From: Mucilaginibacter aurantiaciroseus
GTDB taxonomy: Bacteria; Bacteroidota; Bacteroidia; Sphingobacteriales; Sphingobacteriaceae
Assembly: GCF_024055595.1 (NCBI RefSeq)
Contig: NZ_JAMXOF010000002.1
Location: forward strand, 186,001-250,000
Direction of reading: 5' to 3'
Length of the DNA stretch: 64,000 nucleotides
Under the pieces are notes generated by a model that was given only the letters and a program-made list of their open reading frames with translations, made no database searches and was not told the origin of the DNA. Both the position numbers and the translations under genes were made by a program. Shown here piece after piece: positions 10,037-21,017 of the stretch; positions within the stretch are counted from its first letter, which is position 1; each line of letters begins with the position of its first letter.

Positions 10037-11213
10037 AGAAAAAATACAGCAAATAGCAAAAGATATTTTTGATGATGTAGTGGCTAACCGCAGGCATTTG
10101 CATTCGCACCCCGAATTGTCTTTCCACGAGGTAGAAACATCGGTGTTTGTAGCAAATAAGTTGGAAGAACTTGGGTTGGAATATCATAAAATGGCCGATA
10201 CCGGTTTGGTTGCCCTGCTAAAAGGCGACAAACCGTCTGACCAGGTAGTTGCCCTCCGTGCCGATATGGATGCCCTGCCGATATTGGAAGCTAATGATGT
10301 TCCCTATAAATCTCAAAACCCGGGTGTAATGCACGCTTGCGGGCACGATGTGCATACCTCATCATTACTGGGTGTTGCTAAGATATTAACCGATCTTAAA
10401 GGTGAATTTGGCGGTACTGTTAAGTTCATTTTTCAACCGGCAGAAGAGAAACTACCCGGTGGCGCCAGCCTGATGATCCAGGAGGGGGTGTTAGAAAATC
10501 CAAAACCACAGGCCGTAATAGGGCAGCATGTTATGCCGTTTATAGACGCAGGTAAAGTAGGTTTCCGCGCGGGCAAGTATATGGCATCAACTGATGAACT
10601 TTATGTCACCGTAAGGGGCAGGGGTGGCCATGGTGCACAACCACAACAGAACGTAGACCCGGTAGTAATTACCGCGCATATTATTACTGCCCTTCAAACT
10701 ATTGTAAGCCGCTCTGCAGACCCTAAAAGTCCGTCGGTATTATCCTTTGGGAAGGTGATCGCTAACGGCGCAACCAACGTTATACCAAACGAAGTTTATT
10801 TGGAAGGTACGTTCCGAACTATGGACGAAAAATGGCGTTCTGAGGCCCATATCAAGATCAAAAAAATGGCAGAAGGTATCGCCGAAAGTATGGGTGGAAG
10901 TTGCGAATTTAATATCATAAGGGGATACCCATTTTTGATTAATGAAGAAAAACTAACCGCCAGCACCCGCGGCCATGCCGAGGATTATTTGGGTAAAGAG
11001 AACGTGCTCGACCTGGATATCTGGATGGCCGCCGAAGACTTTGCCTACTACTCGCAGGTGGCAGATTCTTGCTTTTATCGCTTGGGCACACGTAACGAAA
11101 GCCGCGGTATTACGTCATCAGTACATACCCCAACGTTTGATGTTGAAGAAAGCGCGCTGGAGCAAAGCGTTGGCTTAATGGCATACCTTGCTGTAAAGCA
11201 GTTAGGTAATTAG
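10029..11213 (+). CDS. M20 family metallo-amidohydrolase (N-acyl-amino-acid / hippurate hydrolase-like)
   Basis: 394 residues, typical of the M20D amidohydrolases that remove acyl groups from amino acids (hippuricase, IAA-amino-acid hydrolase, N-acetyldiaminopimelate deacetylase). Metal-ligand motifs are complete: MHACGHDVH (His, Asp/His), QPAEE with the catalytic and metal Glu residues, GQHV, and a late His in SSVHTPTFD. The dimerisation insert (about 190-300, starting GRGGHGAQPQQ) is present. No signal peptide. The ATG overlaps the SPOR gene. The substrate cannot be decided from the sequence. Confidence 0.92.
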   Translation: MIKEKIQQIAKDIFDDVVANRRHLHSHPELSFHEVETSVFVANKLEELGLEYHKMADTGLVALLKGDKPSDQVVALRADMDALPILEANDVPYKSQNPGVMHACGHDVHTSSLLGVAKILTDLKGEFGGTVKFIFQPAEEKLPGGASLMIQEGVLENPKPQAVIGQHVMPFIDAGKVGFRAGKYMASTDELYVTVRGRGGHGAQPQQNVDPVVITAHIITALQTIVSRSADPKSPSVLSFGKVIANGATNVIPNEVYLEGTFRTMDEKWRSEAHIKIKKMAEGIAESMGGSCEFNIIRGYPFLINEEKLTASTRGHAEDYLGKENVLDLDIWMAAEDFAYYSQVADSCFYRLGTRNESRGITSSVHTPTFDVEESALEQSVGLMAYLAVKQLGN

Positions 11214-11285
11214 TCGATAGACATTAAAAACTTTTGTATCACTGTAATGTTCTTTATAAGTGATGGTCTGTGAAACTATCGACTA
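11211..11285. repeat. imperfect long inverted repeat with 10-base perfect arms
   Basis: TAGTCGATAG (11211-11220) and CTATCGACTA (11276-11285) are exact reverse complements; inner AGAC/GTCT and TCACT/AGTGA pairs extend the possible fold. The left arm contains the stop codon of the M20 gene and the right arm an unused ATG. It may act as a terminator, but there is no T-run. Confidence 0.5.
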
Positions 11286-11296
11286 TGGATTATTAT

Positions 11297-12229
11297 ATGA
11301 ACAAAAAACTACTTTTAGCTTTCTGCTTACTCCTCTCTGCACTCACCTCTAAAGCGCAGCAGATCCCGCGTTTTAACCCCGATACTATTCTTACCATTGT
11401 TATTGATTCAGCTGTAAATATCCGCTCTCATCGTTTAAACACGCAGGACTTTATTGACGCGGTAATGAACGATACCAGCTTTTACAAAGCGTTTCAAAAC
11501 ATGAAATATTACGCCTTTACTGCCGAGAATCGTATTTTCACATACGATAAAAGGAATAAGGTTGATGGTAAAGTTTACCGGCGCTTGCTGCACAGCAATA
11601 GCAAGGGCAAACATCAAATAGAATACACCGCTAAGCGTGATAGTGGCAACGTATTTAAAAAGAACGGTAAGTACCAGTTGTATACCGTAGAAATGTTCGA
11701 CTATATTTTTATGAATGCCTACAACTCCGATTATGTAAAAAGTGAGGGTACATCCGCAGAGAATAAAGGCAAAAACGAGGGCTATAAAGACAAGCTGAAA
11801 ACGCTGGTATTTACACCCGGCAGGCGGGTAAACGGCATTCCGTTCATCAGTAGTAAAACAGAAATTTTCGGACCGGAGTTAAGGCAGTTTTATAGCTTTG
11901 AATTTGCCCGTGGTAAGTACCTCGATAGCATTCCCGTATATCGCTTTAAAGTAAAGCGTAAGCCAAGTACCGCTACTGATGATGTGATGATACAGGAGAT
12001 GACCACTATTTTTGACGTAAATAATTTTGAGATCCTGGGCCGTTATATTGATATGAAATACAGTAACATGCTGTTTGATTTTAATGTGCAGATGAATATC
12101 GAACTCAACAAATTCAACGACCAGCTACTCCCCATTAAAATAAGCTACCAGGGCAACTGGGATATCCCCTTCCACAAAGAAGAACGCGCCAGCTTTTTAA
12201 TTGTGCATAAGGATTACAAAAGGGAGTGA
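11297..12229 (+). CDS. secreted protein of unknown function
   Basis: 310 residues from ATG 11297, which puts the hydrophobic signal peptide (MNKKLLLAFCLLL..SKAQQ) at the very N-terminus; an in-frame ATG nine codons upstream lies in an inverted repeat. The mature protein is rich in Lys, Tyr and Phe, with alternating beta-strand-like segments and no Cys, and has the feel of periplasmic or outer-membrane-associated Bacteroidota proteins that contain carboxypeptidase-regulatory-like partners. No catalytic motif is visible. It stands alone after the M20 gene. Confidence 0.8.
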   Translation: MNKKLLLAFCLLLSALTSKAQQIPRFNPDTILTIVIDSAVNIRSHRLNTQDFIDAVMNDTSFYKAFQNMKYYAFTAENRIFTYDKRNKVDGKVYRRLLHSNSKGKHQIEYTAKRDSGNVFKKNGKYQLYTVEMFDYIFMNAYNSDYVKSEGTSAENKGKNEGYKDKLKTLVFTPGRRVNGIPFISSKTEIFGPELRQFYSFEFARGKYLDSIPVYRFKVKRKPSTATDDVMIQEMTTIFDVNNFEILGRYIDMKYSNMLFDFNVQMNIELNKFNDQLLPIKISYQGNWDIPFHKEERASFLIVHKDYKRE

Positions 12230-12235
12230 TTTTAG

Positions 12236-12366
12236 ATTATACTGATTGTAAAATGATTACACCGATTGGAGGATTAAGAGTTCGGCTAAAGCCAGTATGT
12301 TAATTTCCTAAACCAATAAAAAATTTATTTATAATCGGAGAGGCATCATTGCCATTGGCTTTAGCC
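12236..12366. repeat. word-iterated intergenic region with GGCTAAAGCC inverted repeat
   Basis: GGCTAAAGCCA (12284-12294) is the exact reverse complement of TGGCTTTAGCC (12356-12366), 61 bases apart. Just before it, the words GATTATACTGATTG and GATTACACCGATTG are near repeats of each other. The element lies between convergent genes. Confidence 0.5.
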
Positions 12367-12371
12367 AAAAT

Positions 12372-12824
12372 TTAATCCTTCTCCGACATCTCTTTAATGA
12401 CAAGATTACGTTTAACAAGCAATCCGGTCATATATCTTTTCAAGAATAGCCAGTTTGCTAACTTACCAAGTAAGCCTAAAGGCGATTCAAAAAAAAATAC
12501 ATCCCGCATTACGGTTTGCTTTCTCTCTTCAGCAAAGTAATGTTCGTGCCTGAAGCTTTTGAAAGCGCCCGCAACCATTTTATCTGCAAAGAAATTAGGA
12601 GAGTTAAACTCTGTTATTTTTGATGTGAGGTTTTGCCGGATGCCAAAGTGCTTAGCCCGCCAGGTAACCGTTTCACCCAATTCAATCAAGCCGCTGGTGC
12701 GACCTGCAATGGCTCGTTCGCCGGTATGAGCGGTGGATGCCACATGTATATCAATATCCCTGGCAACATCGAAACATCGCTCAACAGAGGCTGTGATATG
12801 GGTTTTGAGTTGGATGACAGGCAC
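12372..12824 (-). CDS. SRPBCC-family ligand-binding protein
   Basis: 150 residues starting at a GTG (12824); no better ATG is available and the N-terminus MPVIQLKTHITASVERCFD matches the usual first strand and helix of SRPBCC/polyketide-cyclase-like proteins. Further family signs are the conserved cell of FGIRQNLTSKITEF, the FADKMVAGAFKSFRHEHYF strand pattern and the final long helix region (LGLLGKLANWLFLKRYM). Such proteins bind hydrophobic ligands in a deep cavity; the ligand is unknown. Cytoplasmic. Confidence 0.8.
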   Translation of the reverse strand: MPVIQLKTHITASVERCFDVARDIDIHVASTAHTGERAIAGRTSGLIELGETVTWRAKHFGIRQNLTSKITEFNSPNFFADKMVAGAFKSFRHEHYFAEERKQTVMRDVFFFESPLGLLGKLANWLFLKRYMTGLLVKRNLVIKEMSEKD

Positions 12825-12893
12825 GGGGAATAGTTATTATTTTACTAAGGATCCTAGAAAGATTATGCTTGCCTCAGTGTCAATTTTTTATAC

Positions 12894-13088
12894 TTACTTA
12901 TTATCTAATTTCAAAATAAAAGCCTCGGCGGCAAGCCCACTTTTCACAATAAAGAGATCTTGCAATAAACTTAAAATTAAGTACCAATCTTCGTCAGTAA
13001 TATCTTTGCTATTTGCGTTCATCCTTATCCAACCATCAACATCCCCACCATAGTTTTTATATATCTTTAGCTTATCAAGCGTGATCAT
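12894..13088 (-). CDS. small protein of unknown function (64 aa)
   Basis: Begins with ATG at 13088 (MITLDKLKIYKNYGGDVDGW) and contains the acidic and hydrophobic pattern DITDEDWYLILSLLQDLFIVKSGLA, shown here only in pieces (DITDEDWYLILSLL then FIVKSGLAAEAF). The amphipathic pattern, sensible codon use and absence of a better reading on the other strand support a real gene. It resembles small uncharacterised Bacteroidota proteins that I remember having a DEDWYLI segment. Function unknown. Confidence 0.55.
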   Translation of the reverse strand: MITLDKLKIYKNYGGDVDGWIRMNANSKDITDEDWYLILSLLQDLFIVKSGLAAEAFILKLDNK

Positions 13089-13145
13089 GTTAATCTAACT
13101 AAGGAAACAATTCATCAGTATCATCAAAATAACTGAATCAGCGGT

Positions 13146-14582
13146 TTAAAATTCCGCGTTCTTTGGGAACCGTGGGAAAGGGATTACGTCGCGGATGTTA
13201 CTCATGCCGGTAACAAAAAGTACCAAACGCTCAAAACCCAAACCAAAGCCGGAGTGCGGGCAGCCACCGTAACGGCGGGTATCCAGGTACCACCACAGCT
13301 CATCTTTAGAGATGCCTATCTCGTCCATGCGTTGTTCAAGCCTATCCAAACGTTCTTCACGTTGCGAACCACCTACTATTTCGCCAATGCCCGGGAACAG
13401 GATATCCATAGCGGCAACGGTTTTACCGTCGTCGTTCTGGCGCATGTAAAATGATTTTATCTCTTTGGGGTAATCGGTAAGGATCACCGGTTTTTTGAAG
13501 TGTTTCTCAACCAGGTAACGCTCATGTTCCGATTGCAGGTCGGTACCCCAGCCTTCTATCAGATACTGGAATTTCTTCTTTTTATTTGGGGTAGATTCTT
13601 TTAGGATCTCGATGGCCTCAGTATAAGTCAGGCGTTCAAAATCGTTATCCAAACAAAACTGTAGTTTCTCTAACAGGTTAAGGTCAGAGCGGTCCTGCTG
13701 TGGTTTTTGTTTTTCTTCGTCAAGCAAACGTTGGGTTAAAAACTCAATATCTTCTTTGTTTTTATCCAGTGCGTAGCGGATAACATATTTAAGCAGGTCT
13801 TCAGCCAAATCGGCGTTGTCTTTCAGATCATAGAAAGCCATTTCCGGCTCTATCATCCAAAACTCGGCAAGGTGGCGGGTAGTGTTAGAGTTTTCGGCAC
13901 GGAAGGTAGGGCCGAAGGTATAAATATCACTCAGCGCCATAGCACCAAGTTCGGCCTCAAGCTGTCCAGATACGGTTAAATTTGTTGATTTACCAAAGAA
14001 ATCTTGCTTATAATCTACCTCGCCGGTGTTGGTACGTGGCACATTAGCCAGGTCGAAGTTGGTGACGTGGAATGCTTCTCCAGCACCCTCTGCATCGGAT
14101 TGAGTAATGATTGGCGTGTGAAGATAAACAAACCCACGTTCCTGGAAAAAGGTATGGGTAGCGTATGACAGCGTGTTACGCACCCTGAAAATAGCGCCAA
14201 AAGTACTGGTACGGAAACGTAGGTGCGCTATCTCGCGTAAAAATTCAAGGCTATGTTTTTTAGGTTGCAGCGGGTATTTCTCCGGGTCGCTATCGCCCAA
14301 AATCTCGATGCTGGTGGCTTTAACATCAACACTTTGGCCTTTACCTAACGATGCTAATAACCTGCCGCTAACACTAAGCGCCGCGCCTGTAGTGATGCGT
14401 TTTAATATGGCAGGGTCGGTGTTTTCAAAATCAACAACAATTTGTAGGTTGCTATTGGTAGAGCCATCATTTAAAGCAATAAACTGGTTGTTACGGAAGG
14501 TACGTACCCATCCTTTAACAGTAACATCAATATCGGTTTTACCGCTTTCAAGTAGTGCTTTAATTTTTGTACGAGTGCTCAT
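13146..14582 (-). CDS. asnS: asparagine-tRNA ligase
   Basis: 478 residues from ATG 14582 ([14 protein letters not shown]); an upstream in-frame ATG adds ten residues with no family match. It charges tRNA-Asn. An N-terminal OB-fold anticodon-binding domain (about 1-110, [16 protein letters not shown]) is followed by the class II core: motif 2 [20 protein letters not shown] and motif 3 [15 protein letters not shown]. The AsnRS-type N-terminus and the AENSNT segment, rather than AEDS, favour Asn over Asp specificity. Monocistronic on this strand. Confidence 0.96.
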   Translation of the reverse strand: MSTRTKIKALLESGKTDIDVTVKGWVRTFRNNQFIALNDGSTNSNLQIVVDFENTDPAILKRITTGAALSVSGRLLASLGKGQSVDVKATSIEILGDSDPEKYPLQPKKHSLEFLREIAHLRFRTSTFGAIFRVRNTLSYATHTFFQERGFVYLHTPIITQSDAEGAGEAFHVTNFDLANVPRTNTGEVDYKQDFFGKSTNLTVSGQLEAELGAMALSDIYTFGPTFRAENSNTTRHLAEFWMIEPEMAFYDLKDNADLAEDLLKYVIRYALDKNKEDIEFLTQRLLDEEKQKPQQDRSDLNLLEKLQFCLDNDFERLTYTEAIEILKESTPNKKKKFQYLIEGWGTDLQSEHERYLVEKHFKKPVILTDYPKEIKSFYMRQNDDGKTVAAMDILFPGIGEIVGGSQREERLDRLEQRMDEIGISKDELWWYLDTRRYGGCPHSGFGLGFERLVLFVTGMSNIRDVIPFPRFPKNAEF

Positions 14583-14635
14583 GTAAAAAGTATTAGAGCG
14601 GTAAAAATACAATTATTTGCTAAAAAGCCCCCCTC

Positions 14636-14725
14636 TATTCACCCCCGGCAGGGGAGACTTTTTAAAAATATATTTTATAATGCCTAAAACTCTCCCCAAG
14701 CGGGGAGGGTTTAGTGGGGCTAAAG
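14636..14725. repeat. GC-rich palindromic dispersed repeat
   Basis: Two GC-rich blocks (CCCCCGGCAGGGGAG and CTCCCCAAGCGGGGAG) with nested inverted repeats lie around a T/A-rich centre. The right half is the reverse complement, with changes, of the repeat at 9510-9546. It lies downstream of the lipoprotein gene and upstream of asnS on the - strand. Confidence 0.55.
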
Positions 14726-14730
14726 ATAAA

Positions 14731-15213
14731 TTAGCGAGGCAGGTAAATTAAAAAACTGCCTTTAGTGAATTTAACGCTATCTGGATAAATGCTTGATGTA
14801 GCGGGGAACGTGCGTTTAAATTTTAAAGTGAATTTCCCTGTAATGGCTTTCACGGTTGAATCTACGTCGGTAACTTCAAGCGTGCTGCCTACAGCAATCC
14901 CTGCGTAGTAACGGCTTACGGTATCGTTACCAACTATCTGATAGTATTTTGCCTGGTTGCCGGTTAACGCGTAAGTCCCTTTACCGGTATATTTGATGTG
15001 CATTTTAATACCGGCATCCCTGCTAAGGCCTAAAACAGAAATGGAGTCGGTACCAATTTTTTTGCTGAATGGCTCTGCATAAACCGATAGGCCGTTTCGT
15101 TCGGTGACAAAATATTGCTGGTACCCTGTTCTGCAGCAATTGTCGTCTTTTTTTAAGCAAGCGCTAAGTAAAAGTGTTAAGAGAGCCATGGAGGTAAATG
15201 TTAACTTTTTCAT
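14731..15213 (-). CDS. lipoprotein of unknown function
   Basis: 160 residues. A lipoprotein signal (MKKLTFTSMALLTLLLSAC, lipobox LSAC, lipidated Cys19) anchors it in the inner or outer membrane facing the periplasm. The mature part begins with Lys/Asp and two further Cys, then a predicted all-beta domain. No family recognised. Single gene between asnS and the divergent transporter. Confidence 0.75.
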   Translation of the reverse strand: MKKLTFTSMALLTLLLSACLKKDDNCCRTGYQQYFVTERNGLSVYAEPFSKKIGTDSISVLGLSRDAGIKMHIKYTGKGTYALTGNQAKYYQIVGNDTVSRYYAGIAVGSTLEVTDVDSTVKAITGKFTLKFKRTFPATSSIYPDSVKFTKGSFLIYLPR

Positions 15214-15380
15214 AATCTGTTTATTTAATGGTGTTGTTTGTACTATACGTTAAAAAAGTTGCTTGTGATACAGGGGGTGTGAAAATTTTGTCAGAACTCT
15301 AATTTTAGGAATTTAACAATGAGCAGAATAATTTTCACTTCCGTTCTATAAATTCCTTTAAAATTCCGGTTCAGACGAGC

Positions 15381-15388
15381 TATGTTTG
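15381..15388 (+). promoter_or_regulatory. candidate -7 element for DMT transporter gene
   Basis: TATGTTTG fits TAnnTTTG and ends 17 bases before the ATG at 15406, so the leader would be short. No TTG at the right spacing. Confidence 0.4.
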
Positions 15389-15405
15389 CAGCTCAATAAA
15401 ATCTG

Positions 15406-16281
15406 ATGAAACCCAAACTGAGCCTTGTTATTGGCATTGTGTGCATTTCCTTTTCGCCAATATTTGTAAAGCTTGCCGCTTCGCCGGCCATTACATCGGG
15501 CTTTTACAGGATATTTATTGCGTGGTTGTTGCTGCTACCCTATTGCATTTTAAAAGGCAAATTGAAAACTACCCGCCGGGCGCTTATCATCACCATTATT
15601 GGCGGCGTTGTTTTTGGGGCTGATATTGCCGTGTGGAATATATCGTTACTTAAGATCAGCGCTACTATCTCAACCTTATTGGCTAATCTCGCGCCGGTTT
15701 GGGTAGGGCTAATGAGTTATATACTATTTAAACATAAAGCAGGCAAGTTGTTTTGGGCGGGCACGTTTGTGGCGGTTATTGGAATGGTGATATTGGTAGG
15801 GTACGATAATGTGCTGCACCTGCAATTTAGTTCGGGCATATTGTATGCTGTGGCTGCCAGTATGCTTTACGCCGCTTACCTCATGATCACTAAAGGCATT
15901 ATAAAACATATAGATACCTTCACTTTTATGTTTTACAATATGCTTGGGGCGGCCGTGTTTCTGTTAACTATAGCATTAATCCGTGGCGATGCGCTAACAG
16001 GCTTTGATACCGGTACCTGGGGTTGTTTCCTGGGGATGGGGATGCTTTGCCAGTTGATAGGTTGGCTTACCATCAATCATTCGTTACGTTACCTCGAATC
16101 GACCAGGGTAGCGATAGCCCTGCTCGGCCAAACCGTTATAGCAGGTTTTTTAGCCATTGGCTTATTGGGCGAAACACTGCATGTAAAAGAAATTATTGGT
16201 GGTGTGATAATTTTGGCTGGGATTGCTGTTTCATTTTTGAAAGTGAAAAACGTGGTTCTCGCTCCCAAAAAAGCCGATTAA
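15406..16281 (+). CDS. DMT-superfamily (EamA) permease
   Basis: 291 residues with about ten hydrophobic helices arranged as two EamA repeats (about 1-135 and 145-285), as in RhaT/YdcZ-type metabolite exporters of the inner membrane. The second repeat ends with the usual GLLGETLHVKEIIGGVIILAGI pattern (quoted in part: LGETLHVKEIIGG). Substrate unknown; amino acids and sugars are common in the family. It runs directly to the convergent hydrolase gene with no spacer (16281/16282). Confidence 0.88.
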   Translation: MKPKLSLVIGIVCISFSPIFVKLAASPAITSGFYRIFIAWLLLLPYCILKGKLKTTRRALIITIIGGVVFGADIAVWNISLLKISATISTLLANLAPVWVGLMSYILFKHKAGKLFWAGTFVAVIGMVILVGYDNVLHLQFSSGILYAVAASMLYAAYLMITKGIIKHIDTFTFMFYNMLGAAVFLLTIALIRGDALTGFDTGTWGCFLGMGMLCQLIGWLTINHSLRYLESTRVAIALLGQTVIAGFLAIGLLGETLHVKEIIGGVIILAGIAVSFLKVKNVVLAPKKAD

Positions 16282-17196
16282 TTACTTAGTTAACCACCCA
16301 TTATCACCCATCCAGGTCTTCGCCCAATCAAACCATAAACCCTTGCTTTTGGAATTTACCAAGCCAAATCCATGGCCACCAGCGGGGAACAGGTGCATTT
16401 CGGTTTTTACTTTATTTTTTAATAGTGCCTCGTACATTAATAAAGCATTTTCTACAGGTACCACATCGTCATCTTCGGCGTGGACGATAAAGGTTGGCGG
16501 CGTATTGGCGGTTACCTGTTTCTCGTTCGAGTATAGGTCGATCTGATCCTGTGTTGCGTTCTTGCCTATCAGGCTCTCGCGTGAGCCAACGTGGGCCTTT
16601 TCGCCAAAGGTTATCACGGGGTAAATCAGCATCATAAAATCAGGGCGAACGCTGATGTTATCTTTATTATCAATCACTATCTTATTAAAATGCGTCCCCT
16701 CGGTTGATGCGAGGTGTCCCCCCGCCGAGAAGCCGATAATGCCGATGCGATTTGGATTAATACCCCATTTGGCTGCATCCTGCCTAACCATTTGTATGGC
16801 TCGCTGTGCATCTTGTAACGGGCCAATGGTTTTATCAACCATAACGCTATCACTTGGTAAGCGGTATTTTAACACATATGCTGTAACGCCAATTTTATTG
16901 AATTCTTTAGCTATCGCGAAACCTTCATGAGCTGATGCCAGCCCGCCGTACCCACCACCAGGGCAAATAATAACGGCCGTACCGTTGGCTGTGCCTTTTG
17001 CAGGCAGGTAAGGGGTTAATGTCGGCGTACTTACATTGGTTATCCGGTAAGTACCATTCATGGTTTCCTTGTAGCTTGCAGGAGTGGGCTTGCTGTTAGG
17101 AACGCCTTTTGGATAAAGCGGTAAAGGCTTTTGTTCCTGGCTAAAGGCTATGGTTGTAGTGGCAGTCAATATCAATGCGGTTAAAATATACTTCAT
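16282..17196 (-). CDS. secreted alpha/beta hydrolase (BD-FAE / acetylxylan-esterase-like)
   Basis: 304 residues when started at ATG 17196, where a signal peptide (MKYILTALILTATTTIAFSQ) begins; the longer reading frame upstream is an unlikely extension. The oxyanion motif CPGGGYGG, the nucleophile elbow GFSAGGHLAS and a C-terminal GGHGFG with the catalytic His make a complete Ser-Asp-His set, and VHAEDDDVVP carries the Asp. Periplasmic or secreted esterases of this group deacetylate plant or mucin glycans. No polysaccharide utilisation locus surrounds it. Confidence 0.88.
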   Translation of the reverse strand: MKYILTALILTATTTIAFSQEQKPLPLYPKGVPNSKPTPASYKETMNGTYRITNVSTPTLTPYLPAKGTANGTAVIICPGGGYGGLASAHEGFAIAKEFNKIGVTAYVLKYRLPSDSVMVDKTIGPLQDAQRAIQMVRQDAAKWGINPNRIGIIGFSAGGHLASTEGTHFNKIVIDNKDNISVRPDFMMLIYPVITFGEKAHVGSRESLIGKNATQDQIDLYSNEKQVTANTPPTFIVHAEDDDVVPVENALLMYEALLKNKVKTEMHLFPAGGHGFGLVNSKSKGLWFDWAKTWMGDNGWLTK

Positions 17197-17257
17197 TATA
17201 AAAAGTAGAATTGGTAAAGGTAAGTTACAACTTACATCAACAAAAAGCGGTGCTGTG

Positions 17258-17350
17258 GTGTTCAGCATCGTTTTTTGTAATAATCTAAGAATGTTATGCT
17301 GAACTTGTTTTAGCACCTCTCGTGAAATCCTTCTACAAGCTTAGGATGAC
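17258..17350. repeat. dispersed ATGCTGAAC / GTTCAGCAT inverted repeat
   Basis: GTTCAGCAT (17260-17268) and ATGCTGAAC (17296-17304) form nine-base arms, followed by ACTTGTTTTAGCA and AGGATGACAAAC. I recall such stretches as dispersed intergenic repeats in environmental bacteria; only one copy lies in the window. It occupies the gap between the hydrolase start and the prfB stop. Confidence 0.45.
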
Positions 17351-17358
17351 AAACGGGT

Positions 17359-18451
17359 TTAATTTTTCGGCCCTCCAAATTCCATCAGGTACGATTTCAG
17401 GAATTCGTTCAGGTCGCCATCCAGTACAGCGGCGGCGTTAGATGTTTCGTGATCTGTACGGAGGTCTTTAACCAGCTTGTACGGGTGTAACACATAGTTG
17501 CGGATCTGAGACCCCCATTCTATCTTTTTCTTGTTGCCTTCCACCGCGCTTGATGCCTCTGCACGTTTGCGCATTTCAGCTTCATACAACTGTGATTTTA
17601 GCAAGCGGATAGCGTTCTCTTTATTCTGTAATTGCGAGCGCGACTCCTGGTTTTTGATGATGATACCCGATGGCTTGTGGTATAAACGTACGGCAGTTTC
17701 TACCTTATTTACGTTTTGGCCACCCGCACCACCTGCGCGGAAGGTTTCAAATTCAATATCGGCATCCTTCACTTCAATATCTATGGTATCATCTACCAAA
17801 GGGTAAACATATACTGAAGCAAATGAGGTATGGCGCTTGGCGTTAGAATCAAATGGTGAAATGCGCACCAAACGGTGGACGCCATTTTCGCCTTTCAGGT
17901 AACCATAAGCAAACTCACCCTCTATTTGCAGCGTAACTGTTTTTACACCGGCCACGTCACCTTCCTGGTAATCCTGTTCAGATACTTTATGCCCATTCTT
18001 TTCGGCCCACATAATGTACATACGCATCAGCATACCGGCCCAATCGCAGCTTTCGGTACCACCGGCGCCAGCTGTAATTTGCAGCACGGCGTTAAACTGA
18101 TCTTCCTCGGCGCTAAGCATGTTTTTAAATTCAAGCTCCTCAACGGCAGTTAAGGCCTGCGCGTATTGGTCGTTCATTTCGCCCTCGGTAGCATCGCCAC
18201 TTTGGAAAAACTCGAACAGCACGTTGGTATCTTCTACAAGCGAAACTACTTTATGGAAAGCGTCGGTCCATATTTTTTTTGTTTTTATGGATGCCAAAAC
18301 CTTTTCGGCATCTTTAGGATGGTCCCAAAAGTTTGGGCCTAAGGTTATATCCTGTTCCTTTTGCATGGCATCGAGTTTGGTATCGATGTCAAAGATGCCT
18401 CCTCAGGGAAGTTGTTCTATCCCTTAAATCCTGCATGTTCTCTTTTGTCAT
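17359..18451 (-). CDS. prfB: peptide chain release factor 2 (programmed +1 frameshift)
   Basis: 363 residues after frameshifting. Translation starts at ATG 18451 and reads 20 codons to CTT, then in-frame TGA (18391-18389). One base (18391) is skipped and reading continues GAC ATC GAT to the stop at 17359. The recoding site has the classical parts: AGGAGG (18403-18398) three bases before CTT TGA C. RF2 recognises UAA/UGA; the SPF tripeptide (RISPFDSN) and the GGQ peptidyl-transfer motif ([13 protein letters not shown]) are present. Low RF2 favours the shift, giving autoregulation. An annotation starting at the internal ATG 18366 would miss 28 residues. Confidence 0.95.
18388..18403 (-). promoter_or_regulatory. 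prfB: prfB programmed +1 frameshift site
   Basis: On the - strand the site reads AGGAGG, CAT, CTT TGA C. The internal Shine-Dalgarno-like element sits at the three-base spacing that promotes +1 slippage of the CTT peptidyl-tRNA when UGA decoding by RF2 is slow. It is seen directly in the sequence; the mechanism is established in E. coli. Confidence 0.95.
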
Positions 18452-18483
18452 AATGGCAAATATATAAAATTGCGGTTAGGCCA

Positions 18484-18517
18484 ATAAAAAAAGGCCTACA
18501 ATTTAATTGCAGGCCTC
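18484..18517 (-). terminator. terminator of the 146-aa gene
   Basis: On the - strand AGGCCTGCAATT pairs with the later ATTGTAGGCCT and a run of T follows (18491 down to 18485). It lies between the stop at 18537 and the prfB start. Confidence 0.75.
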
Positions 18518-18536
18518 ATTGTAAAATAGTTTAAGC

Positions 18537-18977
18537 TTACGCTATACGCATCTGGTTTAGCAACATACCCATATTGACAACGTTATTACCGCTAACCTTA
18601 GATAGTATGGTGCTTAATGCAAACTCTTTGTTCTGATCACCTTTAGATTGCTCCATCAACTGGTGCATAACCGGGGGTATCAAACTACCGGCAATAGCCA
18701 TAGCCTCTGTGGTACTGATGTTATAAAAATTATTTAGCTTGTTGGCAAACCTGTTAACCGCACTTGTAATAAGCGGGTTTTCATAAATGGCCGAAAACTG
18801 AAAATATTTAACAAGGTCTTTTAACTTGCCGCTATCCATCTGGTTTTTTAAAACCTCTATGATAGAGCTTGATGCCTCATTGATTACCGACTCGCGATCT
18901 CCCACCGCAATTACCGGGTTGTTAATAACAGCCGTATCAGCGTTATTTTTTACGAGCAAAAAAAGTTTTTCGAACAT
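18537..18977 (-). CDS. helical protein of unknown function
   Basis: 146 residues, almost all predicted helix, with no signal peptide, no Cys and no recognisable motif. The pattern of a central LVKYFQFS segment and the ending KVSGNNVVNMGMLLNQMRIA resembles small DUF937-like or YidB-like Bacteroidota cytoplasmic proteins, but I cannot assign it. It has its own terminator and a long AT-rich upstream region (18978-19240), which it shares with divergent pgi. Confidence 0.75.
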   Translation of the reverse strand: MFEKLFLLVKNNADTAVINNPVIAVGDRESVINEASSSIIEVLKNQMDSGKLKDLVKYFQFSAIYENPLITSAVNRFANKLNNFYNISTTEAMAIAGSLIPPVMHQLMEQSKGDQNKEFALSTILSKVSGNNVVNMGMLLNQMRIA

Positions 18978-19210
18978 GGTATGGTGTATTTAAAAAACGA
19001 ATTAAGAAAATGATGAAAAATACCTGGTTTATTTACTAACACCGCAAATATATTAAATATTTATTTTTACTTTCTAAAAATTATTTAACATTTGTTATTG
19101 AAATGACAATTCTATTGGTGTAAAACAAACACTATGTAGGCATTGTTGATAAGTGTATAAATAGCACCAAACTGTCCTTTTTTCACATTTAAAGCCGGGC
19201 GCAGTTTTAA

Positions 19211-20887
<1,677 letters not shown>

Positions 20888-20965
20888 GTTCAGTTTTAAG
20901 TTTGCAGCAAGCAGTATAAACGCCCTGCAGTTTCGAAAAGAAAAAGCTGCAAGTTTAAAACTTTG
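20888..20965. repeat. word-iterated inverted repeat (CTGCAAGTTT family)
   Basis: AGTTTTAAGTTTGCAGC (20892-20908) and GCTGCAAGTTTAAAACT (20946-20962) pair with two mismatches; the loop holds further variants (GCAGTATAAAC, CTGCAGTTTC). It precedes a separate strong terminator, so termination is not its only explanation. Confidence 0.55.
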
Positions 20966-20981
20966 TATAGCCATTTTTTTA

Positions 20982-21017
20982 AAAAGGAAAGGCCGCGAAT
21001 TTCGCGGCCTTTCCTTT
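20982..21017. terminator. bidirectional terminator between pgi and the cyclotransferase gene
   Basis: A perfect palindrome: AAAAGGAAAGGCCGCGAA joined directly to its complement TTCGCGGCCTTTCCTTTT. A-runs and T-runs on both sides allow termination in both directions. The right end touches the stop codon of the convergent gene (21017-21019). Confidence 0.9.

Noticed and set aside
12733..13053. Forward open frame over the SRPBCC gene and the 64-aa gene
   Set aside because: No recognisable domain; the reverse-strand genes fit families or patterns better.
18366..18366. Internal ATG as the prfB start
   Set aside because: The upstream frame plus the +1 site gives the complete RF2 N-terminus.
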